From NCBI GenBank assembly GCA_002483745.1, contig DLIM01000025.1, forward strand, positions 56,278 to 88,449: a stretch of DNA of 32,172 nucleotides. Reading direction: 5' to 3'. The notes beneath the pieces are model-generated. The model had not been told where the DNA came from. It was given only the letters and a program-made list of their open reading frames with translations, and searched no databases. Below, piece after piece: positions 31,030 through 32,172 of this stretch; position 1 is the stretch's first letter; every line of letters starts with the position of its first letter. A program made the position numbers and the translations under genes. This stretch comes from Caryophanales bacterium UBA7642 (GTDB lineage: Bacteria > Bacillota_I > Bacilli_A > RFN20 > CAG-288).

Positions 31030-32076
31030 TTAGTTGTTCTCTTCAAAGAAATTTAAAATAGCATTTTCTACTTCAGTATTATATCTGTAGATGTTTTTCT
31101 TATCTAATTTTTCCATAAATACAGACATGGCTGCGTTTCGTTTGTGTGGATCAGGTTCTCTATCAATGGTTTGAAATTCACTAACTAAAGAACGATACTT
31201 ATCGACACAGCCTTCTTCAAGAAGGACATTATGCTGACCTTTATCTCTAATTAAAGCAGTGGCGTTCTTCTGCGGATGCTTTTCATAGTATTTAGCTAAC
31301 GATTGTTTATAGGGAACCATCGTATCATCCTTAGCTTGGATTAATAACGTTGGCGTATTTTTATTACTTTTTAATCCGCGGTTAGCCTTAAGGGAATAGC
31401 GGTTACCTAAAAGCATCCAGGAACAAAGAGGAATTATTGGCTTTAGGAATTTAGCAAGATTAGGCTTTTCAATAGACATCAAAGAAGAAATGGCTTTAGC
31501 AGATGAAAAAGGAGCCGAAAGACAGGCAGCTCCTTTAATCTCTTTATGTTTTTTTAAGGCACCTGCAACACAGTAAGCACCCCAGGAATGGCCATATAAA
31601 TAAATAGGAAGATTATCATTAATCTGATTCTTCTCTACACCACAGATGACATTTTCGAGAACATAAATACCGGTAGCCAAGCTTTCTTGGTTATTTCCTT
31701 CCGATATTCCAACCCCGTATTGGTCATAAGCTAAGACACGGTAGCCTGCCTTTGTAAGCATGGAGATGTCGAGAAGATACTGAATATGAGTTCCAAAGAG
31801 GCCATGTGAAAGAATAACGAAGCCTTTGAAGTCATTCATTCCTTTGTCCTGATAGATATAACCTTTAATAGCTTTTCCGTAATAGCCAGTCTTAAAGGGA
31901 ATACGAATCATTTCGTTTTCATAATCAGCGTAATTCAAGAAGCAAGGATTAGAAGGATCAAAACCACGCTGAGAAAAAACCTGACCATAAGCTTTGTAAA
32001 GGACAATAAGTCCAAAGGCAATATAAATACCAAACAAGGCAATGACAACAATAATAGCAATCTCCCAGGGTTCCAT
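31030..32076 (-). CDS. Membrane-anchored alpha/beta hydrolase
   Basis: A 348-residue serine hydrolase with one N-terminal membrane segment (about 6-28), so the catalytic domain is tethered to the membrane. The oxyanion-side motif is SHGLFG (about 90-95). The nucleophile is Ser164 in GHSWG, the acid is Asp250 or Asp251 (AKDDTMVPY), and the histidine is His282 (GQHN). The fold order is that of the monoacylglycerol lipase/esterase type (Hydrolase_4). The substrate is unknown. AAAGG precedes the ATG. Its stop is directly adjacent to the tyrS stop with no space between them. Confidence 0.9.
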   Translation of the reverse strand: MEPWEIAIIVVIALFGIYIAFGLIVLYKAYGQVFSQRGFDPSNPCFLNYADYENEMIRIPFKTGYYGKAIKGYIYQDKGMNDFKGFVILSHGLFGTHIQYLLDISMLTKAGYRVLAYDQYGVGISEGNNQESLATGIYVLENVICGVEKNQINDNLPIYLYGHSWGAYCVAGALKKHKEIKGAACLSAPFSSAKAISSLMSIEKPNLAKFLKPIIPLCSWMLLGNRYSLKANRGLKSNKNTPTLLIQAKDDTMVPYKQSLAKYYEKHPQKNATALIRDKGQHNVLLEEGCVDKYRSLVSEFQTIDREPDPHKRNAAMSVFMEKLDKKNIYRYNTEVENAILNFFEENN

Positions 32077-32101
32077 AAATAATGCCTTTCTTTATAAATG
32101 G

Positions 32102-32130
32102 ATTATAGATTAAACGTCTTAAAAGTTAAA
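32102..32130 (-). promoter_or_regulatory. Promoter of the hydrolase gene
   Basis: On the minus strand TTTAAC (32125-32130), a 17-nt spacer and a perfect TATAAT (32102-32107), about 26 nt ahead of the ATG. The rest of the window end (32131-32172) shows nothing recognisable. Confidence 0.7.
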
Positions 32131-32172
32131 GAAAGTCTTTATATTAAGAAGTTTTAGATAATAAGGTAATCA

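Noticed and set aside
1..32172. CRISPR array, prophage, insertion sequence or integrase
   Set aside because: No regularly spaced repeats, transposase, integrase or phage structural genes were seen. The tRNAs show no obvious duplicated 3' ends that would mark integration.

Overview
The window reads as a housekeeping segment of a low-GC Gram-positive chromosome, most likely an uncultured gut Bacilli lineage close to Erysipelotrichales/RF39/Mollicutes relatives. The grounds are: AT-rich spacers, clear Shine-Dalgarno sites on most genes, intrinsic terminators, an archaeal-type ProRS, a Mycoplasma-like deoxynucleoside kinase, and several unrecognised membrane or exported proteins. UGA is a stop (for example at the ATGA overlaps) and Trp is UGG, so the Mollicutes UGA-Trp code does not apply. 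No phage, insertion sequence, integrase or CRISPR array is seen.

Layout. 1-732: minus-strand tRNA-Asn/tRNA-Glu pair with its own promoter and terminator, then acpP. 840-6517: plus-strand run of a membrane-anchored degenerate PAS-GGDEF-EAL protein, proS, pepP and trmL. 6598-6811: a free-standing structured RNA of unknown class with its own promoter and terminator. 6862-10004: transketolase and an exported protein. 10001-13305 (minus): L-serine dehydratase, rpsU (56 codons, TTG start), mnmA and dtd. 13381-15469: punA and rarA. 15473-16901 (minus): queT behind a preQ1-I-like riboswitch, and a deoxynucleoside kinase. 17018-19278: a flavin reductase-rubredoxin fusion and a MATE exporter behind an attenuator-like hairpin. 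19340-20361: an unknown basic protein, an AT-rich gene-poor stretch and tRNA-Phe. 20504-27536: a nuclease-helicase fusion, lepA, a Fic-like pseudoenzyme, a one-TM protein and hemW. 27677-29750: an AT-rich set of four unrecognised genes. 29779-32076: tyrS and a convergent alpha/beta hydrolase.

Much of the content serves translation: tRNAs, ProRS, TyrRS, S21, LepA, and the tRNA-quality or wobble-modification genes mnmA, trmL, dtd and queT. punA and the dNK form a purine/deoxynucleoside salvage theme. The less ordinary material is regulatory RNA (6632-6811, 16156-16201, 17813-17855, 28055-28094), two enzyme-like proteins that have lost their catalytic motifs (840-2726, 24800-26116), and the unknown membrane operon at 28098-29750. 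All family assignments come from reading motifs by eye; no database search was possible.
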